Positions 10,702 to 23,619 of a DNA stretch of 64,000 nucleotides are shown one piece after another. Numbering within the stretch: the stretch's first letter is position 1; the number at the start of each line of letters is the position of its first letter. The translations under genes were made by a program, and so were the position numbers. Below the pieces are notes generated by a model, which ran no database searches, was not told the origin of the DNA, and saw only the letters and a list, made by a program, of their open reading frames with translations. Source of the DNA: Watersipora subatra (taxonomy: Eukaryota > Bryozoa > Gymnolaemata > Cheilostomatida > Watersiporidae); contig NC_088711.1 of assembly GCF_963576615.1 (NCBI RefSeq), forward strand, positions 38,560,621 through 38,624,620, read 5' to 3'.

Positions 10702-13640
10702 TCACTCCCGTTCCAGAAGATGAACTCTAAGACTATTTTTAATTTCGGAAATGGTCCTTTGTTTTTTAACATATATAGGTAGTTGGTTCCATAGCACCGT
10801 TTCTTGGCATGTTGTTTTTTGATTAGTGGCAGCGGAGCTAGATGGTGGAATGAGTAAATTTATAAAACTTTGTCTCGTATTCTTTACAGGCACAGTATTT
10901 TGAAGAAAATCTTGAAATGATAGAAAAATGCGAAGCAAAGTACGATATTTATATAGTCGAAAAATGTCAAAAGGTTTTAAGGTTTGGTAAAGCTTTTTAG
11001 TAGGATATAGGAAATGTTTTTTATAAATAATATGAACTAGCCTTTTTTGAAAGAGCAATAAATGATTTAAGTGCACAGCTGGAGCATTTTCTCACACTTC
11101 AACACAGTAAGTCAGTTTTGAGTTTAAATAAGAATTGTAAATCAGTAGTAAAATATATTCAGGAAAACACTGGGAACATCTAAACAATAACCCTGAAGTA
11201 GGACGTAATTTTTGCAAAATAGAACCAATATGGTGTGACCAATTTAAGTGTTTATCTAACGTTATACCTAAAAATTTAATACTATCAGATTTAGAGATAA
11301 TTTTTGAGTTTGTATTAAGGATTTTATCAGTAAGCCTAAATTTATTTTGGGGGTTTCCAAAACAATGTATTGGGTTTTTTCCATGTTAATAGTCAATTTG
11401 TTTGAGGTAGACCAAGTATATAAAATTTGAAGGTCATTGTTTAGATCATTGTAAATTTTATTAAGGCCTTTTGATTCATAAAACAAACTTGTATCACCGG
11501 CATATAATATACAGCGAGAATGTAACAAAAACTTAGGTAGATCAATTATATAAATTAAAAACAATGAAGGACCTAGGACAGAGCCTTGAGGAACTCCATG
11601 AAGTAATGTTTGCGATGACAAAATGCTATTTTGAATCTTAGTTGATTGTCTAACGGTTACTTAGATAACTTTTAAATCATTGACAAGATGTGAGTGTCTT
11701 TAGTGTCAAAACTGAGTTTTTCAAGTTTTGTTGTCAGAATGTTATGATTGATGGTATCAAAAGCCTTTTTGAAATCCACAAAAATTCCTAACACACGCTT
11801 CTCTTTACTAAAGGCTTGTAAAGTCTGATTTTTAAACGTCGCAAGGGCATCAGCTGTAGATAGTTGTTTTTTCAAACCATATTGGTAGGAAGATAAAATT
11901 TTATGATTTTCCAAAAAGCATAGCCATTGGTTGTTCACAAAAGTTTGAAATATTTCATTAAAAATTGTAAGCACTGAAATGGGACGATAATTATCACATA
12001 GATTTACATCACCTTTTTTATATAGTAGAGTTAATATAGCATGTTTTAAATTAAATGGAAAAATACCAGTTTTTAAACTTTAGTTAATAAGAAAACATAA
12101 GGTTGTAACAATAGCTGAACAAGTTTTTTTGACAAAGAAAACCGATATTCCATCTGTACCACAGGATTTTTAACATTGATTTGTATTATTAGTCTTTCTA
12201 TATCATTTACAACCGCATATCTACATGTAAAGGAAGTTGATTCTCCATCATCGTTCAACTTTATGTAAGGTTTGGGATTTTTTGTTAATAATTGACTCCT
12301 ATCCACTTGAGTTGCCAATTTATTTGCTATAGCTGTAAAATGCAAGTTTAACATGTTACCAATGTCTGTATCACAAGGCGGATTATAAATTATTGATGGT
12401 ATTTTGGTTGGGACACGATTTGAGTTTCGTTTAGAAGCATTAAGATTAAAAGTAGGGTTTACCAATTTCCAGATAACACTGGCCGAGCTTGTTTCTAGCA
12501 TTTTTTTAAAGTAGTCTCTTTGCGTTTTTAATCTCTATGTTTACAGATTTTTTCAATCGCTTATGCTTTTTGGAAAGCATAGAATTTAGAGGAGCAAGCT
12601 TACATATTTTAGAAATATTATTCTTTTGTTGAATTTTGAATAACAGTGTCAAACTAATCCAAGGCTTTCGGGTTGTAGCAGACTTGGTAATTTTTATGTG
12701 TTTAGCCAAATATGTGTCTGGTTTAAAAAATACTGTAATAAGACTTAAAAAAATATTGTAATTGTAATAAACATCTTTGCTTTTTTAAAAATTTCATGCT
12801 AACTTATATTTGAAAGCTCAAGAATAATTAATGAATAATCAACATTTTTTCTAGTTACTGTTTTAAAAGCTTGCTGTGATCCGCTGTGTTGAAGTGGAAG
12901 AAAGGCAAAAATAGGTCACTGGTCACTAAGATCGCAAAACCTTGTGCCAGAAATGATACAAGAATTTGAATTAAGGTTGAAAAGCATATGATCAAGACAA
13001 CTACTTTTGTTGAGCTGTAACGTGTAAGTAAATTGATAACATTATAAAAGTTGTAGCAACTGAATAAATTTATGTAGGGTAAACTTACAGCAGTATCCAA
13101 AAGATCAATATTAAAATCATCAACCAAAAGTTGCTGAGAGATTTGCGGACAAAAAGCTAAAAATTCTCAAAAAACACACCAAGATCGGTGGTAGGCGAAC
13201 GGTGAATAATTGAAAGGTTTAGTGGTAGAGAGCCAAAGTGAGCATCCCTTAGATGCAAGTTTCTGCCCTTAACACATTGGTAGGTGTAAGAGTGAAGTTA
13301 ATTCCGTCTCGCACATAGACCCCAACACTATCACCCCCTGAACCTCTGGGGTTACCTACAAAAATATAGTTGCTGACATTAAACATTGAAAGTTTATCAT
13401 CGTATATCCACATTTAAGTAATACAAATTACATCAAAACTATAGTTTGTTGCAGACAAAAATAATCTAAATTCAGAAAATTTATTCTGATGCTACATAAA
13501 TTGAAGCAAATTACAGTGGGGTATTTACATTGAAGATTTTCCAAAACATGACTAAAAGAATCTATTGTATGTGATTTACAGTCAAAACCCGCATCCATAT
13601 AAGTAATCAAAAACACTCAGCAAAAAAATTTAAACAAAAT
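10702..13640 (-). pseudogene. LINE ORF2: endonuclease and reverse transcriptase, broken
   Basis: The endonuclease begins near 13560 with VICFNLCSIR and continues with a VGVYVRDGINF segment near 13310 and DFNIDLL near 13120. RT fragments include VDFKKAFDTINHNIL (about 11780), GVPQGSVLGPSLFLIYI (about 11590) and YAGDTSLF (about 11480), where the family usually has YADD, so a catalytic Asp is replaced. The C-terminal domain (11076-10702) has FQKRLVHIIY and WNQLP, as in CR1/L2-like elements. The region is spread over about seven open pieces separated by frameshifts and stops. Confidence 0.8.
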
Positions 13641-13679
13641 TCAAAAACCCAAGTAGCTAATGACAGTTTATCATCTCCA

Positions 13680-14396
13680 TTATTTATCTGCACAGGTGTG
13701 TCTTCTGGTGTTTTTTACAAAGATTTTCTGGTTAAAATTCAATATAAATTTAAAACCCTGTTGTTGTTTAAACTGACATGCTTTCCAAAACAACATTGAT
13801 TGCTCAGGACTAAGTACATGTACTTCATTAATAAAGATCTTACTCTTCAGTGCAAACCCTAAAGTGTCTATAGTTGTAATGTTTTTTCTGTAAGTTTGAA
13901 AAAACTTTTCACGTTTGTGAGATTGTGTAAATTTTACAACGATTCTGTTTGTTTGCTTAATTCTGTATATGGTGTCATGCCATTGATCAAATTTAGCCAC
14001 GAGAACTTTAAGTTTTTCTTGAGCTTTTTCAGAGCCATAAATAAATCTTCATCTTTTGACGGTGGTATTCCATTTAGCTCTACTGACTTTGCCCTACTTT
14101 GCCCTACTGACTCTGACTCAATGCTCTTTGTAAAGTTTTCATATGCTTGATTATTTACTTCATACTTTTTACATCGTTGGTAACTTTAGCCAAATCTTTC
14201 TTTAGATCATTGACCTCTTCATGTAGAAATTGAAGAAAATTTTCATACTCGCTCTTTTTGGTCTCAAGACTGTTGAGCCTAGCATTTACTTAAATCATTT
14301 GTGATAATACAATTCTAAATTTGCATCAAGTGTTGATAGAGTAACTCCATCTTTTGATTTAGAAGTACTTGCACTACGTGTTTTAGTAAAAGCCAT
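13680..14396 (-). pseudogene. LINE ORF1 (nucleic-acid-binding protein), broken
   Basis: A plausible start MAFTKTRSASTSKS lies at 14396. A short coiled-coil-like stretch rich in Glu/Lys/Leu follows, but the frame is interrupted near 14295. The C-terminal half (14000-13680) is open: IYRIKQTNRIVVKF then ...KIFVKN, the usual end of ORF1 proteins of this LINE group. The start is chosen because it is the first ATG after the 5'UTR. Confidence 0.65.
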
Positions 14397-14553
14397 CCTT
14401 ATGAAATATCTTCAAAGAAAATATTTAGCATGGCTTCACCCAATTTAGGGAGGGCTCACGCATTTACCCTCCCTATGTACTGACAATGCCTGTATATATG
14501 TTGTGTGTACTTGTATTGGTAGCTGTATGAGCAAAGAAAAATTTATTACAGTC

Positions 14554-15696
14554 TGTCAAACAACTGTAACTTTCAAACTTCATATCATGTGAAAAATGTC
14601 TTGTGCAGGTCAAATGAGTTACAAAAAAGTAAGACAACTTTAAAAACGTTTAGATATAAATGTAGAATAATTAGCCGATGCTAGTGTGACGGTCGATTGA
14701 CAGGCCGGGCCGAGCCTCCACTTCTCACTCGGAGGCTGGGACAGCAATAAATAAGATAGGAATGACGCAGGTCACATAGCCACAAAACGTTTTGGCGGGA
14801 ATTGAAACCGCAAATGGGCGGAGCAAACAAAGAGCAAAAAAAATAAAGGGAAGGACAATTGGAAAAGCAGGGAGAGCAGCGCAGCTCCCTGCATACGATA
14901 GACACTATATTCTCATACCGTGTATTATTTATGTATGCATGCTGGACCTTGTTGTACTAAATACAAATATATTTATCATGTAAATATACATTGTATGCTC
15001 ACATAGCAACTCGGTCTTTATGATTTACTTGGTTTGTGGGTAACCATGAAAGTGGAACGGTGAAATGCTCCACATTAGCTAAAATAGGTCAGTTTTGCTA
15101 CAATTGTAATAAAGGATGATTTGGTAACGATACAATTATTATGAACTAAAAACAAAATAAAAATCATAAATATGTTGAATTAATAATAACATTTCTTGCA
15201 TAGAAATGTGTGTTTAAAAAAGGTTACTGCTCCACCATAAGATAACCATGAAAACTTTGAATACAACAATACTAGAATTATCTCTCAATACTGGGAAATG
15301 AGAATGGGATTTTGGGATCTCTCAAAAAATAAGAAACTGTAGTTTGTCTGACCGAAAGGAGAAAGAATGTCGAGGCTCTTCTCACAAAAAGAATATATAC
15401 TTGTCCGTGTGAAAAGAATTGGCCTTGACTACAGATATAGTATTTGAGCTTTACAAACATATTTCTTAACAGGAGCATCGCAACGCTTAGCTGCATTGGT
15501 AAAATAATCAACGTGAGCTGTAGCTTTAGTCAGAGAGACACACATACGGACGAGCACACCAATTTTGAGAAAGATATGTAGACAGAGGTATTGTAATGTG
15601 CAGGTGCAATGCTAAAAATAAGAGCTATAGCTAGACAAACAAAATGACGAATACACAAGTACACATTCGACCAACTTTGAAAAATTTATATATAGA
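14554..15696. other. Remainder of the Helitron-like element, no gene seen
   Basis: The first 100 nt continue the Helitron-like repeat. 14690-14900 is GC-richer than its surroundings and contains AGCCTCC (14713) paired with GGAGGCT (14731). Short frames on both strands here have no family signature. Confidence 0.4.
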
Positions 15697-17295
15697 TTAC
15701 CAGTGATAGTTCTTTACTGATTTTTAGCTTGTGTAACAATTTGATAATTTAAACCAAGCTGTCTGCTTGCCTAGTTATATTACAATCTCAAAACATTATG
15801 CAAGTATGCCAACTACCGGTCAACTGCTACCCAACATTATCAATGAGGGTCTAAACAGACATTTTTCTATTCTTTGAAGTTCGCTTTTTGGCAGTTTGAT
15901 GGTCAAAATATGAACATAAAATAGACAAATATGCCAATCTATAAAAACATCCTCTCATTTGTGCCAAAAAAGGTTTTTAACAGGTTGTCAAATTTGGCGC
16001 ATTTTCGTGAACGTGCCGATACTTATGTAAATGAGAGTGTATCAGGTGAATGTGCACGGGCAACATTTGCCTATCTCTAGTTGTCAGAGTTGAATTAGTA
16101 TCTGGTAGTATGCCTATTACTTTTGTAGGTTGCACAGTCGAATAGAAATCATTTGGTTTGTAGTAGTACATGTAGGTGTGATCAATGAAATTTTGAAAAA
16201 GTAATTGCAGATAAGTCAAATATCAGCATACAGAATCTCACAGCTAAATTTGCCTTGAAGAAAAAAAGTATCATCACATTAGAATTTTTACATTGGTTCG
16301 TTAGAAAAAAAGAACGTTTCAAGTCAAATTGTATTACATCAAAGAAACTTGGCAAAACATAATTGGTCAACTCGTTAAATTACTTATTAAACGGTGGAAC
16401 AATTGTACTGTTCCAGATATTTATATTTACAAAACCAAATATTTGTTTTATTTTGGATCAAATTTTTTTCACAGTCACGGGATTTGTTAAAACAATTTAT
16501 TAGATGTCTATAAAACATTTAATATGAACTTTTATGTCACTTAAACTTTTAAGATGCTTCAAAAACAGTTTTCGTCATCTTTTAATCATTATTAGTTTAA
16601 ATATTTTATAGACTAATCAACTATGATGTTAAAAGTTTTATGTAAACTTAATCAATAAGCAATTTAAAACCTTGATTCAGCGGGTGTACATGTATAATAC
16701 AATGACCTGTTTGAGAGAGGAGAGGTTTCCTCTAGCATAGATAGGCTTTTCTTATAATTTTTTTTTCATACATTAGAAGATTTGTCTATCACAATATATA
16801 AATTTCATAGTATATCATTAGTATGGTTACGCCAATACAATTCTAAGAGCAAAAAATTCTTTGTACTGAATTTGAACTCATGAAGATTGCAACCACAAGT
16901 TTACAAACACGCACCTAACCGCAAAGCTCTTATCATTTTCAGTTATTTTATCTACAGTATCGTAATCGCTAAATAGTGATGAAATTTTTGTTATTAATTA
17001 ATATTGCCTTTTATAGAATGAAATTGTTAGATAAGAGTCTTAAAAAACCTAATAGACTGGTGTTCAAAAACTGAAAAAAGATTACTGCCATTGTATTAGA
17101 AATCGTAGATTTTGTTTGATAGAAATTAGATGCAAATGATTGAGCTGCCAAATCTTTTCTTATCAACTAGATTAGTGAGTAGACATAGTAAGTTTGTCTC
17201 ACCAAAGCATTGAACACAAATGAACCAATAAACACAAAATCTGTGTTTATTATTTTTGATTTTTGGGAACTCTGCTTGCAAAAAAAAAGAATTAT
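15697..17295. repeat. Conserved non-coding block X of unit 2
   Basis: It aligns with about 3.1-4.1, 27.39-28.85 and 37.48-38.78 kb. No protein frame is kept between copies. A TATA-like TATAAAAAC at 15940 corresponds to TATATAAATA in the other three units. A tRNA-like segment lies on the minus strand at 16869-16930. Relative to unit 3 it lacks about 0.9 kb just before 17190. Confidence 0.6.
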
Positions 17296-18007
17296 CCCAC
17301 GACCAAACAAGAGTGAAACGATTGATTGGGAGAATTATGATAAATGTACATGGGCACACAACTCCCGAAAAATTATCCGTTAACGGCCGTCACCAAACCC
17401 TTGCAACGAAATCCTATCAACAAATTTAACTATTTTTCAGTAAAGTCGTTTAAATATAATAATGATACAAAACGCATATGAACCTATTTAAATATGTTAC
17501 CAAGCCTTTGAAAGGTTACCGCAAATTCCTAAAACTAACCCATCTGATCAGATTATGCATAAATAGACAGATTTATTAGGACGCTTGAAAAGCTTCGTTT
17601 AATAAAAGTTAAGACCGGAAATTGAAACGCCGAGCGACAGAGAATAGAACGATAGTCTTGCCACAAATCGCCACAAAACGCTTGAACAGCTTGGTTTATT
17701 AATAGTTTCGACTGACCTACGAAACGCCAATAAAGCCGTGCGACAGATAGTAGACCTGTTTACTGTGTACTGTTTGTCTACTGTTTGAGGCGTAGACCGA
17801 TTTACAGGTACAAAAATGTGGTACACAGTTTATCAGCCTACGTTTTTGTCCGATTACCGAAGGTTTTTCAAATTATCTAGAACATCAGCCAGATTTCTTT
17901 ACATCTTATCTACAAGGTAGGGGGTTACTACAACGCCCTTTTATGACAAGAATATTTCGTTATTTCACTCCAGTTTGCATAAAACTTCCAGACGCGTAAA
18001 TGCCAAC

Positions 18008-18628
18008 GCTTGCTCTCTGTTACATATCGCTGTCAAAACCATTCTACATTCATCGCAACACAACCAGCTTTCAAACTGTACATTATACATCAGTTTGCCG
18101 TTTAACTTTTAATATTGCATTTCAGAGATATAATAAACATATTTTTTTATTGTTGGCATTGTTGTTGTTAGTTAAATTACGTACAGTAGGTTAGGTCTAC
18201 AGCTTGAATTAATATTTATTTTATTATTGTAAAACATAAGTATGTGATAGTTAAATATTTATTTTATTAATATTTATTTCTGTTACATATCGTTGTCAAA
18301 ACTGTTCTGCATTCAACACAACCAACTTTCAAACTGTATATTACAATATATTTTACTTGTAATATTGCATTTCAGAGCTATAATAAACATATTTCATTAT
18401 CGCTGTTGTTAGTTAAATTACGTACAGTAGTTTAGGTCTACAGCTTGAATTAATATTTATTTTAACCAACAACCAACTTTCAAATTGTGTATTACACGGC
18501 AGCTTGCCATTTTACTTTTAATATTGCATTTCAATATAATAAAAGATTTAATAAACATATTTCATTATTGCTGTTGTTATTTAAATTATGTACAGTAGTT
18601 TAGGTCTACAGCTTGAATTAATATTTAT
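18008..18628 (+). repeat. Three-copy tandem repeat inside the CCCACGA element
   Basis: Three diverged units of about 165-270 bp, each with TAATATTGCATTTCA, ATAATAAACATATTT and GTTTAGGTCTACAGC-like text (GTTAGG in the first), ending AATATTTAT. The second head copy follows at once. Confidence 0.7.
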
Positions 18629-19048
18629 CCCACGAACAAACGAGCGGAGCGAAGTGTGGGAGTTTTTATGATAAATGCATGAGCACACAACTTACGAAAA
18701 TTATTCATCAACAATGAGACGAACCCTCGTCAAAAAATTTCATCAACAAATTTAAGCATCATTTTGTAAAGTCGTTAAAGTACAATAACGATACAAAACA
18801 CATTTAAACCTATTTAAATGTTACCAAGCTTTTGAAGGTTTACTACAAATTCCTAAAACTAACCCATCTGATCGGATTATACACAAATAGACAGATTAAT
18901 TCGGACGAAAATCGCCACAAAACGCTTGAAAAGCTTGGTTTAATAAAAGTTAAGACCGGAAATTGAAACGCCGAGCGACAGATAATAGAACGATAAAGTC
19001 TTGCGCATTTCACGAAAAAATAACGTGCACTTTTCACCAGTCTATAGC

Positions 19049-19069
19049 ATTGCCGAAGGTTTCGGCAAT
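19049..19069. repeat. Perfect 9-bp hairpin inside the CCCACGA element
   Basis: ATTGCCGAA and TTCGGCAAT with a 3-nt GGT loop. A second perfect hairpin, AATATCAC/GTGATATT with a 6-nt loop, lies at 19297-19318. Confidence 0.5.
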
Positions 19070-19657
19070 TAACATAGGAGTACAAATCGTTTCATTTTTG
19101 CCGATTTCAATATTTTCATTTGCCTACACATTTGAATACTTTTGCATTCTAACTAATGTCCAACGCAGTGTAAGTACAGCAAATAACGATGATATTTTTT
19201 TAACGTTTCTTATGAGATTATTACAATAATTAATTATAAGTTTGGATGACTACAGGACAATGACTACGTAGTACAGATTTTCTAAAAATCTATATAAATA
19301 TCACAACTTCGTGATATTGTTAGCTATGCCGTTTTGAAATGTAAAAAAAAATTGTGCACTGGTTTTATATTATTGCTATATAAATAATATTGGTTATTCT
19401 AATAGTATCAGTGCATTTTACTTCTAATATTGGCCAATATTGCAATTCTCTTTTTGCAGGAGGAGAGATATAAACATATAATATTTTCCTTTCATTATTG
19501 CTATTTGTTGTATATAATAAAACCCACACCCAGTACATTACAGCTACCATTGCAGTTATCCTATTTGACTGCTAATATTGCATTTCTCAACCATCAATAC
19601 CCTTTCTTTTTGCCAATATCACTTTGATCGTGGGCTGTATGACATTGGAATTTCTAG

Positions 19658-21972
19658 TTATTTTTGCAGTTTCACCAAAGTACAGACCCCTATTATTTAA
19701 CCTACAATATAACTATCACAAATATCTAGGCATAATGCTGAAGAATTGGACAAGCAAAAATGTGTTAATGTTCCTGTAAATGGTTTTCCTTTTCATCTAT
19801 TATGAACCAAAAATAAATTTTTGAAATATTATGTCATAAATTCAGAGTAAAAAAAGTTAACTGAATAGAATTTGTTGGCAAAATGATAACCCAATAACCT
19901 GAACTTGTTGTGCAAAATTTTGAGTGAATATGTTACCTCTGTGATCCGGGGTCAATGTTTTTGTGTACGCGCTAAAAAGATACGCTATAAAAGCTTTCCG
20001 CCAGAAAGAATGATATGCATGAGCCTAGTGCCAAGTATGATATAGTTATACAGCCAATGAGACTTTACAATTAATGTGAACAAACTAGGATGACCTATGA
20101 CATACCATTTTCTGTGACAATGAAAGAGAGTACAAATCAAAATAACATATCACAAACTTGAACCAGATTTTGCAACTTAGGTAATTCCCAAAACCTATGA
20201 ACTTTAATTTGTCACTGAAAATGTGGTCATTTGTGGGTTAGTTGACATACATGTATCTGCCTCAGACATATTATTTGCTCAAAAATTTCACTTACTGTAT
20301 ATTAATCCTTTAACATAAACCTTTATAGTTATGAATTAATAACAATATTATGTAAACTCTCCAGCTTATTAGTTGAGCAGCTGTAGTGTAAGTATTTATT
20401 CACCTTTACTTGTATGAATTTTCGTAAGCTCAATTGATAGCATATGCAAAGGAGCATATAAATGTAAGCTGTTGCAAAGCGCATTTATTTTGCTTCAAAG
20501 TATATATATATATATTGAAATAAAATCAATGTGTTACCTTACCAATTGCCTTGATCTTTAGTAATATTTATGGTTTATCATGTTTTTTTTCAATATCTGA
20601 AACTTTCCGGCACATCAATAAAAAGTTTTAGCATGTTCTAATAGTCATGGCATGTATAGAATTGATTAAATGACAGCTATACATACAGGCTGAACTTCCT
20701 GCTATTCTAGTGATACAGACAAGCTAAAGCTGTCACTATGAGAATAACACTACATTATAGTAAAACTTTCAACCCTATCAGCATTCAAATTATATGTTTT
20801 TGATATTTGTCTATTTTTCTGCTAGTATGCTATGCATGTAACTAGTTGCAGTATGCATTAAGAAAGTTAATTTTGATTACTCAAAAAACATAAGTACTAA
20901 ATGTAAATGCACTAAAAAAGGCTCGATTAAAACTGTCCCACATACGACAGGTTTACAAAACAAAATGTTAGATGTTTTATGTGTTGTTCGATCTAACACC
21001 TGCACATTTAAGGAAACTCATGCGTCAATGTGATTCACCCTTGGTTTTTGTTATCAGGACTCTTTCCTCAATACTTTCAGACTTTAGGTTTTTAAGGTTG
21101 TTACAGTAGTGAACTATTAGTTTTAAACATGTAGTGACAGTTATATGATTACTACCTGTTTAATTGATTAAAAAAGTATGACAAGTATTTGGATCGGCTT
21201 GTGGAAACTTTATACAACGCATTATATCGAGTCAAAAATCAGTTTTATCTAGTCTCAATACCTACAGGTATTTACATAAAGGGCTGTACAAATTTGCTAC
21301 CACACTATCAAAATACTCCCTTTTATACAAGTATATAGCGAAAAATAAAGCCTATTCTCCAAGAACTTCTTAACAGATTGACCTTTAAATTGTGTTAGAG
21401 TTTTTGGTATATCAAAATAAACAAGGCTTCACAAAGAGTCTTGCTACATCCAAGGTCTGGTCAAACTTTTAACAAGCTAGTCAAAGTTTCTACCAGAATC
21501 ATACAGGCTACAATTTAAAATATTATTGGTTTGAAAAGCTTTGATCTGAGTTCCAAACAATTTTTAGAAAGTGCAATCTATGTGAATGTAGCCATACCAC
21601 TACATCAGCAACACATCCAAACATCTTTTCAAACTTTTTTATTCAAATCATAAATAATTTAAATTCTATTTTTAGTTTCATGAGATCTTATTCAAAGACT
21701 CCAGCATACCAACACTCGTGCCAGTGAGGCGTAATCAATTATCTTTTAAAGTTTGGAATTTGCCTCTGACAAACTTTTTCATCAAAAATGCTTCAATCTT
21801 GTTAGTTTATTTTCTATTTTTAATAATTGGCACAAATAGATCTAGCCATACACTTCAAGTGTCAACAAAATGAATTTTTCTTTATAAAGTTATAAATATT
21901 TTCAGGTAGGCTACAGACTCTTGAGTTTTTGATTAATTATTAAAATGCTAATGAAAACACAGACATTTCCTC
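19658..21972. repeat. Conserved non-coding upstream block Z of unit 2
   Basis: It aligns with about 29.9-31.33 kb (shorter) and 41.2-43.69 kb. No frame is kept between the three copies. It leads directly into the copy 2 promoter. Confidence 0.55.
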
Positions 21973-22064
21973 ATGTTTATGCACATGATTGATGAGTTTT
22001 TACATGTATAAAAAGAGTGTCAACAGCCTCAGAGTTCAGTTCATCTTCAACAACTGAAGAATCT
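21973..22064 (+). promoter_or_regulatory. Promoter and non-coding exon 1 of peptide gene copy 2
   Basis: TATAAAAA at 22007 lies 31 nt before A 22038 of TCAGTT. Exon 1 is 22038-22064 (27 nt), then GTAAGT. Module at 21973-21996: TGTTTAT (forkhead-type) and TGATTGAT (fits the PBX/Hox consensus TGATNNAT). Confidence 0.8.
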
Positions 22065-22909
22065 GTAAGTACAAAGTTTAATAATCAAGCAGTACTCACT
22101 ATAAAATATGAGTATAAGATACCTATTATATGAGATACTTACTATAAGATATGTCATATCTTACTTAAAGATATGACTCTTACATCGCAATTATAAATGC
22201 ATTGTTCTTGTGGATTCTGTTCAACACTAAAACTGTGTTTAGAGTTGATAAATGAGATAGCATTACATACTGCTTAGAGTTTGCTTTGTTTGCTTGCTTA
22301 TTTCAACATTTTTCTATTGTTAACCAATTCCAATTTTTTTGATGTGTGAGATGATCGGATAAGATGACTTAAAATTAAAATTGACAAAATTTTATTGTGA
22401 ATGAAAAAATCAATAAAGGAATGAATGTGAAACTACATTATTAGCTGCTGTCATTGCCATAGTTGATAGTTTATAGTTGATATTGGCTATTGTGTTCAAG
22501 TTAAAGCATTAGGAGTCTCTATTCTCTAGATCTTTTTGCAACTATAGGATTCATAATCCCACTATTGCTTAATCCAAGCATTTTAACCACAATGAGGTTT
22601 TGTCGATTTCAATCTTAAAACATCCTGGCAGTCAGATCACCTCAAACATCAACAACAATCGGAGATGATAGAAAGCGCCTAAACTTTCTGATAAATCTAC
22701 AAAAATATTGTCTAAAAACATTTTCAAGTAGTCAAGAGATTTACTGACTGACAATATCAAAATATTTTTAACTCTATTCGAACTTTTCTTGAATCATGTG
22801 AATTCATGATTATTTTTATTGATGGAAAATAGTAAACAATTCACTAGAGAATATAGACTATATCTTTTGTAGACTTACTGTCAAACTAGTCAAAGAAATA
22901 TTTGCAAAG

Positions 22910-23251
22910 ATGAAGATCTTGGTAATCCTTATGACTCTCTGTCTTGCTCTCCTGCAACTTACAGTTGGATACGGTGGCTTTGGGTAAGTTTTTTAGCAGA
23001 TCCACCACGCATAAAATGACAAAAGGAATATAAATACTTCATACTGTTGAAATGATATAAGGACATCAGATCATGTCAGATATCAAGCATGGTTTTAAAT
23101 TCAATGTAGGGGTGGATATGGTAGAGGATTTGGTAGAGGATATGGTAGAGGATATGGAGGATATGGTAGAGGATTTGGCAGAGGATATGGTAGAGGATAC
23201 GGAGGCTACGGAAGATACGGAAGAGGTGGATTTGGAGGTTTCAGAGGCTAA
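22910..23251 (+). CDS. Secreted Gly/Tyr/Arg-rich peptide, copy 2 (2 coding exons)
   Basis: Coding exons are 22910-22983 and 23110-23251 (216 nt, 71 aa), with a 126-nt GT-AG intron. The signal peptide is residues 1-20, starting MKILVILMTLCLALLQ. The mature part is arrays of GRGFGRGYGRGYGGYG and ends GRGGFGGFRG. The TAA lies inside exon 3, unlike copies 1 and 5. Exon 3 runs on to 23277. The sequence after the stop is homologous to the old C-terminus of copies 3 and 4 but 2 nt shorter, so it is out of frame here. Intron 1 is 808 nt. Role as for copy 1: secreted, extracellular, function inferred from composition. Confidence 0.85.
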
Positions 23252-23619
23252 CATATTTGGGATTATCAGCGGCTTTTGTAAGTATAAATACGCTGTAGTT
23301 TTTATGTTACAATAATAATTGGTGAACTTCATACTGATACAAGTGTCTTATCACAATACTATCAAAACATTAAGGATTCAAGTTGTCTCAACTTATAGCA
23401 ACAACAAAATTAATGTATACATACAAATATTTGATGATTAACCATGTACAACAGCAAGCCAAAAAATCTTTTTTAGCCTTTGTTCTACTATACCAGCTTC
23501 GAAGTAAATGTGAAAAAATTAAATTTTTTTATTTATTATTATTTTATTGTTACCTTGGTTTGGTTTAGCTTTAGCTTTGATATCCACAGTAATACCTGTA
23601 ATTACTCTTATTATTGCAG

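Larger units (their letters stand above)
10493..14553 (-). mobile_element. Nearly full-length but decayed LINE (CR1/L2/Jockey-like non-LTR retrotransposon)
   Basis: Two reading regions lie in LINE order on the minus strand, with a short 5'UTR (14397-14553) and a 3' tail of AAACAAACAAA type at about 10493-10510. It lies inside the Helitron-like sequence: the text left of 10493 (ending TTTTCAGACTTT) resumes after 14553 (CAAACAACTGTAACTTT), matching the unbroken repeat at 52050-52085. ORF2 is cut by several frameshifts and stops, so the copy is dead. The clade is a judgement from RT and C-terminal style, not from a tree. Confidence 0.8.
10308..15696 (-). mobile_element. Helitron-like element, interrupted by a LINE
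   Basis: Read on the minus strand it starts TCTATATATAAATTT at 15696 and ends with a CCCA...TGGG hairpin, 8 nt and CTAG at 10308, between A and T. The insertion is confirmed by paralogy: joining the flanks (ACATGTTA and TACCAGTGATAG) restores the uninterrupted sequence seen in unit 3 near 27371-27390 and unit 4 near 37464. Removing the nested LINE leaves about 1.3 kb, so it is non-autonomous. A second Helitron-like 5' start may lie near 15580, suggesting further nesting. Confidence 0.6.
17296..19657. mobile_element. CCCACGA-ended DNA element specific to unit 2
   Basis: The left end reads CCCACGACCAAA; a matching TCGTGGG lies at 19628-19634, whose reverse complement continues CCCACGATCAAAGTGA. 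Units 3 and 4 lack the whole stretch (empty site near 29870 and 41200). TTAT flanks the insertion at 17292-17295 and 19658-19661, so TTAT is the likely target duplication. It is internally repetitive: the head (17296-17650) recurs directly at 18629-19000, and three related 165-270-bp units lie at 18008-18628. No transposase frame was found. The right edge is uncertain by about 25 bp. Confidence 0.6.

Noticed and set aside
13896-14150. 84-residue plus-strand frame
   Set aside because: Antisense to LINE ORF1, whose minus-strand reading has the expected family motifs.
14690-14990. GC-richer stretch with a TGTGACGG start and a hairpin, considered as a solo LTR or small gene
   Set aside because: No matching end, no target duplication and no partner copy in the window; it lies within the Helitron-like element.
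23073-23315. Acidic VEDMVEDM-type frames over exon 3 of the peptide genes (also near 7705, 32338, 44524, 49317, and Ser/Ile-rich frames on the minus strand)
   Set aside because: They are other-frame readings of the GGA/TAT/AGA repeats. The splice sites, signal peptide and paralog comparison fix the Gly/Tyr/Arg frame.
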